Positions 40,607-50,340 of a stretch of DNA of 64,000 nucleotides are shown here, piece by piece. Made by a program: the position numbers and the translations under genes. The notes beneath the pieces are model-generated. The model did not search any database. It saw only the letters and a list, made by a program, of their open reading frames with translations, and was not told the origin of the DNA. The stretch covers positions 87,530 through 151,529 of the forward strand of contig JAAFIL010000003.1 of the NCBI GenBank assembly GCA_013297775.1, written 5' to 3'. This stretch comes from Bacteroidota bacterium (GTDB lineage: Bacteria > Bacteroidota > Bacteroidia > B-17B0 > Aurantibacillaceae). Positions within the stretch are counted from its first letter, which is position 1. Every line of letters starts with the position of its first letter.

Positions 40607-43600
40607 ATGCTCCTAAAAACCGATGTCATAAATGTTAGGCTTACACGCTGTGTTTTTTACATAGCGTGTTTTGTTTTTTATGCCACACAAGCAAATGCCC
40701 AACAACCTTATTTTCAACAAGAAGTAAATTATAAAATTAGCGTTCGTTTAAACGACGTTAAACACACGCTTAGTGGCGTAGAAGAGATACAATACATTAA
40801 CAACAGTGATAAAGCACTTTACTTCCTTTATTTTCATTTATGGCCCAATGCCTATAAAACCAGTACAACGGCGTTAGCTAAACAATTAGCCGAAAATGGA
40901 GAAACTAAATTAGTTTTCTCGGAAGAAAAAGACCGTGGCTATATAGATAGTTTAAATTTTATGGTGAATGGGAAAGCAGTTACCATAGAACCCACCGAAC
41001 ACATTGATGTGATAAAACTTATTTTAAACGAGCCTTTAAAATCGTTAGATACCTTACAAATTAAAACACCTTTTTTTGTAAAAATACCCAGTTCAAAATT
41101 TTCGCGCTTAGGGCATACACAGCAAGCCTACTTTATAACCCAGTGGTACCCTAAGCCAGCCGTTTATGACAACGAGGGCTGGCACCCCATGCCTTACCTC
41201 GACCAAGGCGAATTTTTTTCGGAGTTTGGCAGTTTTGATGTAAGCATTACTTTACCCAAAAATTATTTATTAGCTGCTACTGGCGATCGTATTGATGCCG
41301 AAGCAGAAGAAGATTGGTTAAACATAAAAGTTGCAGAAACCATTACTAAACTCGAAAAAGACGCATTCAAACCCAAGGTGTTTCCTCCAACATCTGATAC
41401 TGTTTTTAAAACCGTTCGCTTTCAACAATTTAAAGTACATGACTTTGCTTGGTTTGCCGATAAAACGTGGAACGTGCTTCACGACCAAATCGAACTCCCT
41501 TTGAGTAAACGCATTGTGGACACTTGGATTTTTTTTACCAATCAAAATGCGGAGTATTGGAAAGAAGCTCTAACTTATATTAATGAGTCCACTTTATTTT
41601 ATTCATACCTTACTGGTGAGTACCCTTACAACCATGTAACCGCTGTAGATGGTACTATTATGGCTGGAGGCGGCATGGAATACCCCAACATTACAGTTAT
41701 TGGTAATTTAGGTTCGGCAACAGAGCTAGATATAACAATTGCTCACGAAGTAGGTCATAATTGGTTTTATGGTATTTTAGGAAGTAATGAACGCGATTAT
41801 CCAGCCATGGATGAAGGCTTAAATTCATTTTACGAAATGCGTTACATGCAAGCCAAATACCCTAAAAAAACACTTAGCGAATACCTAGGGTTGCCATTTA
41901 GAGATACGGTAAAAAACAGATTTGGTTTAGCCCGCATCCCCTATTGGAAAGAGAAAGAAATCACTTATTTATTATCGGCGCGCGCCAACACCGATCAACC
42001 CATCAATACCAAATCAGGCGATTTAACCAGTTTTAATTATGGAAGTATTATTTATAGTAAAAGTGCTATTGCCTTTCAGTACTTAATGTATTACATGGGC
42101 ACCGAAAATTTCGATAAAGCCATGCAATTTTATTTCAATAATTATAAATTTAAACATCCCTCTACTGCCGATTTATTTAAAACCCTGCAATACTATAGCG
42201 ATGCGGATTTAACATGGTTTAAAACACATTTCATTTTAAAGAATGATAAGTTCGATTATAAACTGGCCAATCATAAACGTTTAAAAGATGGAAGCCATGT
42301 ACTCTCTATAAAAAATAAAACAGGCTCGCTTGTTCCTTTCACCTTACAAGGTTATAAAAATAATAAGTTGGTGGGTCAAGTATGGAGCGATGGCATTCAA
42401 CATAAAGGCAAGTTAGAATTTCCAGTAAGCGAAATAGATTATTTTAAAATTGATGGCGACGAAATGCTGCCCGAAATGTATCGCCACAACAACACCATTC
42501 GCACAAAAGGGTGTTTTCGGAAATGGGAACCCATCAAATTTAATTTTATAGCCGCTGTTGAAAATCCGAAATATGCTTATTTGAATTATTTACCTTTGGT
42601 GGCTTACAACTACTATAACAAATGGCAAGCGGGTTTAGCCTTGCATAACTACGGTATTTATAGCAAACGCTTCGATTATGCCATAGCACCTTTTTACGCC
42701 TTTAAAATCCGAACGCTAACGGGCATGGGCAATGTAGCTTTTAATTTATATCCTAAAAATTATATTGAACGTATTAGTTTAGAAACTAGCCTAAAATCAT
42801 TTGCCTACGATCGGTTTAACACACGCTTCTTAAATGCTGCCAATGAAGTTAATTATGGTGCTGTGGATTTAAGTTACTTGCGGTATAGTCCTTCGCTTGT
42901 TTTCGTATTTAAGCCTTCTCCAGCACGTTCGAGTTTACAACAAGAGTTGCGCTATACCAACCACAACATTAGGCAACAACAAATAGATATTAGCCAACTA
43001 AGTAATTATAAAACTGCAGGGCCAATTCGGCAAACACGCGTATTTTTTGTCAATGAATTAAATTATACAATTACTAATAAACGTAAGATAGACCCCTACC
43101 GTGTGGAGGTACAATTGCAACACACTCATCAAATGGCTAAAGTTGGTGTTAATGCAGAGTACTATATTTCTATTTCTAAATCTAAACAATTTAAAATAGC
43201 GGCATTTGCCGGTACATTTTTAGCAGGCACTGCGGCGCAACGTCAACCTTATGCCTTTCGACTTAGTGGGTATAATGGTTTTCACGATTATTTATTTACC
43301 GATATATTTTTGGCGCGAAACGAGTTTAGTGGATTGGGCTTTTCTCAATTTGCAGAACGCGACGGGGCTTTTAAAGTTTGGACACCCTTAGGACAAACAA
43401 CCGAGTGGCTGGCAACGGCACATGTTGTAACACCAACCGTATTTAAATTACCACTCAAATTATTTGCCGATGTAGGCACCGCCGATGCCAGAAGTTTAAA
43501 TCGAGAAACGGTTTTATACGCCGCTGGATTGAATATTACTCTGGTTAAAAAAATAGTAGAAGTGTATGTACCTTTGCTCTATTCATCTGACATAAGAGAA

Positions 43601-43702
43601 ACAATGAAATTAAATAACAAGACCTTTTGGGAAACCCTACGCTTTACTCTAAATCTTCACCGAATTGAATTTAAGAAGACAGTAAAAAATAACTTATTTT
43701 AG
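40607..43702 (+). CDS. M1-family metallopeptidase with C-terminal beta-rich half
   Basis: 1031 residues with a signal peptide (about 8-31). About 40-560 is an M1 (gluzincin) aminopeptidase-like module. It has the exopeptidase motif GGGMEYPN (about 352-360) and the zinc site HEVGHNW (about 379-385) with the third ligand in DEGLNSFYE (about 402). About 640-1031 is rich in alternating aromatic strands (YAYLNYLPLVAYNYYNKW, a final LRFTLNLHRIEF) and looks like an outer-membrane beta-barrel. This would make it a barrel-anchored surface or periplasmic peptidase. The M1 part is secure, the barrel inferred. Three bases separate it from the TlpA-like gene. Confidence 0.88.
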   Translation: MLLKTDVINVRLTRCVFYIACFVFYATQANAQQPYFQQEVNYKISVRLNDVKHTLSGVEEIQYINNSDKALYFLYFHLWPNAYKTSTTALAKQLAENGETKLVFSEEKDRGYIDSLNFMVNGKAVTIEPTEHIDVIKLILNEPLKSLDTLQIKTPFFVKIPSSKFSRLGHTQQAYFITQWYPKPAVYDNEGWHPMPYLDQGEFFSEFGSFDVSITLPKNYLLAATGDRIDAEAEEDWLNIKVAETITKLEKDAFKPKVFPPTSDTVFKTVRFQQFKVHDFAWFADKTWNVLHDQIELPLSKRIVDTWIFFTNQNAEYWKEALTYINESTLFYSYLTGEYPYNHVTAVDGTIMAGGGMEYPNITVIGNLGSATELDITIAHEVGHNWFYGILGSNERDYPAMDEGLNSFYEMRYMQAKYPKKTLSEYLGLPFRDTVKNRFGLARIPYWKEKEITYLLSARANTDQPINTKSGDLTSFNYGSIIYSKSAIAFQYLMYYMGTENFDKAMQFYFNNYKFKHPSTADLFKTLQYYSDADLTWFKTHFILKNDKFDYKLANHKRLKDGSHVLSIKNKTGSLVPFTLQGYKNNKLVGQVWSDGIQHKGKLEFPVSEIDYFKIDGDEMLPEMYRHNNTIRTKGCFRKWEPIKFNFIAAVENPKYAYLNYLPLVAYNYYNKWQAGLALHNYGIYSKRFDYAIAPFYAFKIRTLTGMGNVAFNLYPKNYIERISLETSLKSFAYDRFNTRFLNAANEVNYGAVDLSYLRYSPSLVFVFKPSPARSSLQQELRYTNHNIRQQQIDISQLSNYKTAGPIRQTRVFFVNELNYTITNKRKIDPYRVEVQLQHTHQMAKVGVNAEYYISISKSKQFKIAAFAGTFLAGTAAQRQPYAFRLSGYNGFHDYLFTDIFLARNEFSGLGFSQFAERDGAFKVWTPLGQTTEWLATAHVVTPTVFKLPLKLFADVGTADARSLNRETVLYAAGLNITLVKKIVEVYVPLLYSSDIRETMKLNNKTFWETLRFTLNLHRIEFKKTVKNNLF

Positions 43703-43711
43703 TACCATCTA

Positions 43712-44470
43712 TTGGAACGAAACAAAATATATTTTGCGAGTGATTTTCATTTAGGAGTACCTACCTATGAAAAAAGTTTAGTACGCGAAAAACGCATTGT
43801 AGCTTGGTTAGAGGCTATTAAAGGCGATGCCGAAGCTATTTATTTAGTAGGCGATATTTTTGATTTTTGGTTCGAGTATAAATACACCGTTCCAAAAGGC
43901 CATGTTCGGTTACTAGGCAAACTAGCCGAACTAAGCGATAGTGGCATTCCCATTTATGTGTTTACAGGCAACCACGATATGTGGATGAAGGGCTATTTGC
44001 CGCAAGAACTGAATATACATTTATTAACGAAACCCATCACGCAACACTTACAAGGCAAAACCGTGTACATAGGTCATGGCGATGGTTTAGGGCCAGGCGA
44101 CTATAAATATAAATTCTTAAAATTATTTTTTAACAGCCAAGTATGTCAATGGCTATTTGCCCGTTTGCATCCCAATTTATCGTTCAAAATAGCAACGTAT
44201 TTTAGCCGCAAAAGCCGTTTAGCTACGGGCGTTAGCGATGAAAAATTTGAAAGTAACGAAACCGAGTGGTTATATGTATTTTGCAAAGAGTATTTAAAAA
44301 CACACAACGTTAACTATTTTGTATTTGGACACAGGCACTTGCCTTTAGAAATAGAGGTAGAGAAAAAAGCCACTTACATAAATTTAGGCGAGTGGTTAAA
44401 TTACAGCACGTATGCCGTAATGGAAAACGGACACATCACTTTAAAAAAATGGGATGGATTAGCTTGTTAA
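43712..44470 (+). CDS. lpxH: UDP-2,3-diacylglucosamine diphosphatase (LpxH-like)
   Basis: 252 residues; a calcineurin-like metallophosphoesterase that makes lipid X in lipid A synthesis. Motifs: YFASDFHLGV (about 7-16), YLVGDIFDFWFEY (about 43-55), FTGNHDMWM (about 89-97), GHGDGLGPGDYK (about 122-133) and VFGHRHLPLEI (about 203-213). The start is a TTG (43712); no in-frame ATG is close. It sits ten bases after the M1 gene. The equivalent LpxG/LpxI types can be excluded by the fold. The substrate is assigned by family and was not tested. Confidence 0.9.
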   Translation: MERNKIYFASDFHLGVPTYEKSLVREKRIVAWLEAIKGDAEAIYLVGDIFDFWFEYKYTVPKGHVRLLGKLAELSDSGIPIYVFTGNHDMWMKGYLPQELNIHLLTKPITQHLQGKTVYIGHGDGLGPGDYKYKFLKLFFNSQVCQWLFARLHPNLSFKIATYFSRKSRLATGVSDEKFESNETEWLYVFCKEYLKTHNVNYFVFGHRHLPLEIEVEKKATYINLGEWLNYSTYAVMENGHITLKKWDGLAC

Positions 44471-44525
44471 ACTAATTTTTATTAACGAATAATAAATTAT
44501 ATTCGTAAAATATTATTTAACCTCA

Positions 44526-46538
44526 TTGAAAAAAACGTGTTTTAAATTAGTAAGTTTCTGCTCGTTGCTTTTACTTTTATTAGGCTGTAAAAAAGGAGTA
44601 GAACTAAAAGATTGGAAATTATTCACCAATTATTCCAACAAAATAAATGACTCTACCTATTTTATAGAAGCCGATTTATCAGATGCGGTACTAAACGGTA
44701 TCATTATTCCGACTAGACAACAAGTAAAAGAGGGTTACTTTAAGTTTAGTTTTCGCTTAATAAACCACGATGCAGATATAACGCATTACTGGTATAAAAT
44801 TTACTATCAAAACGAAACTTATAAAATGAACGATACTTTAACTGACGAAAATTTTTATGGCAGTTGGGAAGATACAGGTATTGAATTTAAAGCCACGCCT
44901 GAGTTTGAAGATGAATTGCTTGTAACCGATAGCTTTAGAATTATAGGAAATCCTCGAAATGAACCACAATTTTTTGGAACGAAAGCCAAGGACTGGTATT
45001 TAAGCTTAGAAAAAATCGAAGCGAAAATGGCTTTTGCAAAAAATACACCAGAATGGGATGCAGATATTAAAAAGAAGGCTAGTATAAACAAAATACCTTA
45101 CACGACGCAATTGTATCGCGATGCAACATTTGCTTCAAATATAGAAGCTAACAACACAGGTGTCGAAAATAACCGATGGAAACGTAATCCTCGTATGGGA
45201 AATTACCGTTTTATGTTGGTAGTTTGTAACGATGCCGATTTATCAAAGTTATCGCTTGTTAACCGTAATATTTCTGTAAAAGACTCCCTTACGAATCGGT
45301 TTATAAATCCATTCGATACCTTTCCCAATTTACGCGCAGAACGTAAACCATCTATTGTTTTAATAGCCCCTGAGCAACTGAAAGTAAGAGCGGTATTCAA
45401 TACAAAAAGTGGTATTTATGTAGATCGTTTTAAGTTTCCTGAAAAAGAAATTAATGAGACCTACTATACACCATCATGTAACAACAGTTTTGAAAAATTT
45501 GAACATGCGCAATTTGCCCAATTTTTCCATCATGTTTTAAAGAATAAAATTAACCCTAACATTAACAAAACCGAAGATGTAGTGGGTGAACACTATACGC
45601 GTGCACAATACGAAAACAATAAAATTAATTTAGCAGGCAAACCTACAATTAATAACGCCATGAATATTACCGATTGTCCGTGTAAAACCGTGCAATCGAA
45701 AGACGATGGGATTTATATTATAACCCCAGGTAATGAAGGTGCTAAGCAGCCCAAAAAAGAGCAAGTAGGCATTACTTCTCGCATAGGATTTACTTATGGA
45801 AAATGGCGTGCAAAAATTAAATTCTCGAAGCTAATTAGTGAAGATCATGTTTGGAATGGTTTAACGGCCGCCTATTGGTTAATTTACCAAAATGATGCCA
45901 ACTGGAATTTACTTCGTCCCTGTGTTTCAGATATTGCCTACATCCCAAAAAATTTACCAGACGATGAGGCTTCTATGAAAAACTCGGAACGCCAAAATTT
46001 TTATAGCGAAATAGATTTTGAAATAGTAAAAGAGTCGGCATATTGGCCGCAAAGTAGTTATGGTTCAACTATAAAAGTTCCTACTGATAACTCTTATAAT
46101 ACCGATGACGTAACGGTTACCTGCACCAATTGGGATTTAGCCTGCCATCAACCACCTCGGTTTATGGCAGGTGCAAAGGATGTGAACGTTGAAGGAAAAA
46201 CGTATCACTTTGGGCGTTGGGCAGATTTCAGTAAATTACTAACCTCAAAAGTGCAAGCAAGCCATAACGAATTATTTGGTGGCGATTATTATTATTACGA
46301 AATAGATTGGCAACCTACGCGCATTATATGGCGCATTGGTAAAGATAAAAATCAGATGCGTGAAGTATGCCGAATGAATAATCAGATAACCAGTATTCCC
46401 AGTAATCAAATGGTGATGGTATTAACACAAGAGTTTCATTATCAAGAATGGTGGCCAATGGCTCCCTTTAAACAAAATTTAATCCCTTTTCCTAAAAAGG
46501 ATTTGGTAGGTAAACTAATCGAATTAGAAATAGAATAA
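44526..46538 (+). CDS. GH16-like lipoprotein
   Basis: 670 residues, TTG start (44526). Lipoprotein signal ending LLLLGCKK (Cys about 21). The N-terminal 150 residues are beta-rich. At about 174-208 there is one copy of a Trp/KA helical repeat (PEWDADIKKKASINKI, then QLYRDA), which also occurs three times in the AlgJ-like gene product downstream. From about 400 the sequence follows glycoside hydrolase family 16: RAKIKFSKL, the catalytic-type motif SEIDFEIV (about 492, ExDxE form) and YYEIDWQPTRIIWRIG. An endo-glycanase or transglycosylase acting on an exported polysaccharide is likely. The target glycan is not known. It is followed one base later by the MBOAT gene. Confidence 0.72.
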   Translation: MKKTCFKLVSFCSLLLLLLGCKKGVELKDWKLFTNYSNKINDSTYFIEADLSDAVLNGIIIPTRQQVKEGYFKFSFRLINHDADITHYWYKIYYQNETYKMNDTLTDENFYGSWEDTGIEFKATPEFEDELLVTDSFRIIGNPRNEPQFFGTKAKDWYLSLEKIEAKMAFAKNTPEWDADIKKKASINKIPYTTQLYRDATFASNIEANNTGVENNRWKRNPRMGNYRFMLVVCNDADLSKLSLVNRNISVKDSLTNRFINPFDTFPNLRAERKPSIVLIAPEQLKVRAVFNTKSGIYVDRFKFPEKEINETYYTPSCNNSFEKFEHAQFAQFFHHVLKNKINPNINKTEDVVGEHYTRAQYENNKINLAGKPTINNAMNITDCPCKTVQSKDDGIYIITPGNEGAKQPKKEQVGITSRIGFTYGKWRAKIKFSKLISEDHVWNGLTAAYWLIYQNDANWNLLRPCVSDIAYIPKNLPDDEASMKNSERQNFYSEIDFEIVKESAYWPQSSYGSTIKVPTDNSYNTDDVTVTCTNWDLACHQPPRFMAGAKDVNVEGKTYHFGRWADFSKLLTSKVQASHNELFGGDYYYYEIDWQPTRIIWRIGKDKNQMREVCRMNNQITSIPSNQMVMVLTQEFHYQEWWPMAPFKQNLIPFPKKDLVGKLIELEIE

Positions 46539-46539
46539 G

Positions 46540-47964
46540 ATGGTATTTAGTAGTAGTATTTTTTTAGTTTATTTTTTACCAATCTTACTGGTAATTTATT
46601 TTATAACCCCGCGTATATTTAAAAACGTGGTGCTTTTACTAGCCAGTATTGTATTTTATGCGTGGGGTGCCCCTAAATTTATTTTTGCTATTTTGGGAAC
46701 TACAACCCTCGATTTTTTCTTAGTAAAAATTATGTATCACGCCGATACAAAGAAAAAACAAAAGCTGTTTCTGATTTTATCCTTGTGCTTAAATGTAGGC
46801 ATGTTGTTTTATTTTAAATATTGTAATTTCTTTATCGAAAATTTCAACGCCATTCTCTCAACAGTTGGTGTAAAAAATTTAGAGTGGACTAAAGTGGTAT
46901 TGCCCATTGGTATTTCGTTTTACACCTTCGAAAGTTTAACTTATGTGATGGATGTGTATAGGCGGCAACATAAGCCCTTAACTAATTTTTGGCATTATCA
47001 ATTATACATCATTTTATTTCCTAAACTCATTGCAGGGCCTATTATCAGGTATCACGACATCTCTGATCAAATTACAGGCCGCTTTGATACAGATAACATT
47101 GACAATAAATTAAGTGGATTTTTTAGATTTGTGATTGGCTTGTGTAAAAAAGTTTTAATTGCCAATGTACTAGCCTTAAAAGCCGATGAAGTATTTAATA
47201 TGCCCATCGAAACTATTTCTACAGGTTTAGCTTGGGTAGGTGCTTTAAGTTATACCTTTCAAATTTATTTTGATTTTAGTGGCTACAGCGACATGGCCAT
47301 TGGAATTGGTAAAATGCTGGGCTTTACATTTCCCGAAAATTTTAATAACCCTTATAACGCCAACAGCATTACCGAATTTTGGCGGCGTTGGCACATCACC
47401 TTAGGTTCGTGGATGCGTAATTACTTATACATTCCTTTAGGTGGAAACAAAGTGGACAGCAAAGCACGCTTGTATTTTAACCTGTGGTTGGTTTTTATAT
47501 TAAGTGGCTTTTGGCATGGTGCCGCTTGGACCTTCATTTTTTGGGGCGTGTATCACGGTGTATTCTTAATTTTAGAGCGAATGTTTTTATTAAAAATCTA
47601 CCAAAAAATGGGGCGAATAGTTCCTGTTATGATAACCTTTTTTATAGTAATGGTGGGATGGATTTTTTTTAGAGCCGATTCCTTTAGCTTTGCTGCTGGA
47701 TTAACTAAACGTTTATTTACGTTTGACTTTAGCACAATTCCTATTGTTGATAATGAATACCTGTTCTTCTTCACCATTGCCGTTATATTTTCTTTTTGTG
47801 GATTAAGTCATCTAGGACAGCGCATACAATCTTTTTTTTATCGGCACGCCCACTCCAATTTAACCACATTTGCCTTAGGTGCTTTAGCAATAGTATTTTA
47901 TTTTATATGTTTAGCAAGCATTACCGCATCTTCATTTAATCCATTTATTTATTTCAGATTTTAA
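46540..47964 (+). CDS. MBOAT-family O-acyltransferase (AlgI-like)
   Basis: A 474-residue polytopic inner-membrane protein with about ten helices. Signatures: PKLIAGPIIRY (about 163-173), FQIYFDFSGYSDMAIGIGKM (about 242-261), FWRRWHITLGSWMRNYLYIP (about 284-303) and the catalytic His in LSGFWHGAAW (about 325). AlgI-type proteins move acetyl groups across the membrane to an AlgJ/AlgX-type partner for polysaccharide O-acetylation. That partner is encoded two bases downstream, and a GH16-like protein upstream. Confidence 0.93.
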   Translation: MVFSSSIFLVYFLPILLVIYFITPRIFKNVVLLLASIVFYAWGAPKFIFAILGTTTLDFFLVKIMYHADTKKKQKLFLILSLCLNVGMLFYFKYCNFFIENFNAILSTVGVKNLEWTKVVLPIGISFYTFESLTYVMDVYRRQHKPLTNFWHYQLYIILFPKLIAGPIIRYHDISDQITGRFDTDNIDNKLSGFFRFVIGLCKKVLIANVLALKADEVFNMPIETISTGLAWVGALSYTFQIYFDFSGYSDMAIGIGKMLGFTFPENFNNPYNANSITEFWRRWHITLGSWMRNYLYIPLGGNKVDSKARLYFNLWLVFILSGFWHGAAWTFIFWGVYHGVFLILERMFLLKIYQKMGRIVPVMITFFIVMVGWIFFRADSFSFAAGLTKRLFTFDFSTIPIVDNEYLFFFTIAVIFSFCGLSHLGQRIQSFFYRHAHSNLTTFALGALAIVFYFICLASITASSFNPFIYFRF

Positions 47965-47966
47965 AT

Positions 47967-49595
47967 ATGAAAACGAAAATTAGATACGGTATTTTAGTAA
48001 TGATTTTAATTGCGTTAGCGATACCAGCTATTTACCGTTTAAAACCTTTCTTAAATTTAGCACCCTTAACGGGCGTAAATTCTGTTGCCAATAAACCCGA
48101 ATGGAGCAGCGAAGCGTATTGGGAAGGCCGTTACCAAGATGATGTAAACAAGTGGATTAACGAACAATTTGGATTTCGTACAGTGTTGGTTCGTTTAATC
48201 AATCAATTTCGGTATTCGGTTTTTAGTACCTCGCGTGCGCCGGGTGTTGTGGTTGGAAAAAATAGAGAGTTGTATATTTCATCTTACTTAGAGGAATATA
48301 TTGGTAAAAACTACCGAGGCTTTTCAATGCTAAACGATATAACCCTTAGAACAAAGCGTGTGCAAGACTCACTTAAAGCAATAGGTGTAGATTTGGTTGT
48401 AGTGTTTGCCCCAGGAAAAGCAAGTTTCAAAGCCGAAAATATTCCTACTTACTATTTGAATGCCAAAAAAGATTCAACAAATTATAAAACATACTGTCAA
48501 CTATTTAAACAACACAACATTAATTTTATTGATTTGAATAGTTATTTTTTAAAGTTAAAACCTAAACCACCACATCCATTATTTCCTAAATTCGGTGCGC
48601 ATTGGAACCACCATGCCATGTGTATAGGATTAGATACCATTTTAAAACGTATCGAACAAGTGCATCACATAGACGTACCTGATTTTGATTACTCGCAAAT
48701 ACGATTAACCAATGCTTCAAAAGGCAACGATTACGATATTGGTATTTTGATGAATTTAAAAAAGGAATTACCGAAAGAAATAATGCCATATCCGGTTTAT
48801 AAAATTAATGAAACCAATAAAGAAAAACCCGATGTTTTAGTGGTTGGTGATAGCTATTGGTGGTGTTTGGTAGGCGAAAACTTACCAAGTCGGTTTTTTA
48901 AGCGAGATGAATATTGGTTTTATAATAAAGACATTATTTTAAATGGTGAAAAAAAAGAGAATAAAGTACGCTTTGTTAATTTATTTCAACAAGTGTGTCA
49001 GCGTAAAACCATTGTACTCCTTTCAACAGAAGCAACGTATTATTTGTTTCCCTATAACTTCATTGAACGCCTAGAAAAGTTATTCTGTATAGATAATAAA
49101 CAAGTATGGGATTTAGCCAATACACGAATTCGCCCAGACTCTGTTTGGTACGCCAGCATTATTCAGAAAGCAAAAGAGGGAGGTATTTCGACAGAAAAGC
49201 AATTGTATAGAGATGCAAAATACACATTGCTAGATGAATTAAGTAATACGGGCGAACCAAGAGCCGAAGTAATGGCAAATATTAAAGTGGATGCCAATTG
49301 GTTAAAACAAATTGAGGAAAAAGCCAAACAAGAAAAACGTAGTTTTGAAGAACAACTAATTTTAGATGCCGATTTTATGGTAAAAGAAGAGCGGAAACTA
49401 ATCTATGAAGGTTTAACACCAAAGCCAAAATCAGATGAAACGAAAGCCCCTAAAGAAGATATTGCTTCTATTATTAACCGCATTCGTGCCGACGAAAAAT
49501 GGTTGAATTACGTTAAAGAAAAAGCTGTAAAAGAAAAACGGAGTTTAGAAGCACAACTTAGTGTGGAGGCAGAATATACTCAAAAAAATCCGTGA
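47967..49595 (+). CDS. AlgJ/AlgX-like O-acetyltransferase partner with KA-rich helical repeats
   Basis: 542 residues with an N-terminal signal anchor (about 8-24). About 45-380 is an SGNH/AlgX-like domain: EWSSEAYWEGRYQDDVNKWI, VGKNRELYISSYLEEY, DLVVVFAPGKASFK, GAHWNHHAMCI (catalytic-type His) and VVGDSYWWCLVGENLPSRFF (nucleophile Ser). It probably transfers acetyl groups to a periplasmic glycan. The C-terminal part has three repeats of about 35 residues (about 388, 440 and 508), pattern W-x3-I-x2-KA-x5-SxExQL-x2-DA-x-Y. One such repeat is also in the GH16-like protein. It is the last gene before a strong terminator. Confidence 0.85.
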   Translation: MKTKIRYGILVMILIALAIPAIYRLKPFLNLAPLTGVNSVANKPEWSSEAYWEGRYQDDVNKWINEQFGFRTVLVRLINQFRYSVFSTSRAPGVVVGKNRELYISSYLEEYIGKNYRGFSMLNDITLRTKRVQDSLKAIGVDLVVVFAPGKASFKAENIPTYYLNAKKDSTNYKTYCQLFKQHNINFIDLNSYFLKLKPKPPHPLFPKFGAHWNHHAMCIGLDTILKRIEQVHHIDVPDFDYSQIRLTNASKGNDYDIGILMNLKKELPKEIMPYPVYKINETNKEKPDVLVVGDSYWWCLVGENLPSRFFKRDEYWFYNKDIILNGEKKENKVRFVNLFQQVCQRKTIVLLSTEATYYLFPYNFIERLEKLFCIDNKQVWDLANTRIRPDSVWYASIIQKAKEGGISTEKQLYRDAKYTLLDELSNTGEPRAEVMANIKVDANWLKQIEEKAKQEKRSFEEQLILDADFMVKEERKLIYEGLTPKPKSDETKAPKEDIASIINRIRADEKWLNYVKEKAVKEKRSLEAQLSVEAEYTQKNP

Positions 49596-49730
49596 GGGTG
49601 GTAATGGAAACGAGGCTTTACAAAGTAACAACTGTGCATTAATACTACTAAATTGTGAGTAAACTCTGCTTTTACACGGTTGATTAAACGAAATTGATAG
49701 CAGGTCATATAGAACGGTTTTAAACGGAAG

Positions 49731-49782
49731 GTGCAACTCTTTTTTCACAATTTTGTTGAAAAAAGAGTTGCACAAATTTTTT
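49731..49782 (+). terminator. Strong rho-independent terminator of the gatB-AlgJ run
   Basis: A perfect 16-bp stem, GTGCAACTCTTTTTTC (49731-49746) with its complement (49758-49773), loop of 11 bases, then AAATTTTTTTT. Confidence 0.85.
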
Positions 49783-49860
49783 TAAAAAACTTTATCGAAC
49801 ATGGAAGAATTGAGTAGATGAATAGATGCTCTAAAACTATACATCTACTTTCCCTCTCAC

Positions 49861-50290
49861 ATTGCTTATCAATTAGGTAGTGGATAATAGTTTTGATGTT
49901 TGCTTCTCCACTTTTTATTAAATATGTAGTCCCAACGTTTCATTCATTTCTTCCTTTGCGAACTTTGCGACTTTGCGTGCCATACTTACTTTTGCTTTCC
50001 TTCCAACATTACCTATCAATAAGGCAGCGTATAATGGTTTCGTAGTTTGCTTCTCCACTTTTTATTAAATATGTAGTCCCAACCTTTCATTCATTTCTTC
50101 CTTTGCGAACTTTGCGTGCTATCTTTAATGCAATCTATTATTTAATCGAGTTATAGATTTTATTCCAAATAATTTAATTCATAGTAGTTAATAAAAGCAA
50201 TGATTTATTTAAAATCCTTTTTAAAATTTTAATTTGCGCCTTTGCGAACTCTGCGTCTTTGCTTGCTATCTTTAATGCAATCTATTATTT
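49861..50290 (-). repeat. 147-bp tandem repeats, inverted block
   Basis: TTCTCCACTT recurs at 49904 and 50051, and GCTATCTTTAATGC at 50118 and 50265, each 147 bases apart. The sequence is the reverse complement of the array at 60071-60690, including the right-hand flank (50150-50255 against 60660-60765). Shared words are CTTTGCGAACTTTGCG and AAATATGTAGTCCCAACG. No coding capacity. Confidence 0.75.
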
Positions 50291-50340
50291 AATCGGGCTA
50301 TAACTTTTATTCTAATGCCCTACTTTCCCAAACTTCGGTA

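Larger units (their letters stand above)
49596..50340. other. Intergenic region with terminator and 147-bp repeats
   Basis: 745 bases without a gene. Contents: the terminator at 49731-49782, and the inverted 147-bp-period repeat block 49861-50290. The rest (49783-49860 and 50291-50340) shows nothing recognisable. Confidence 0.6.
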
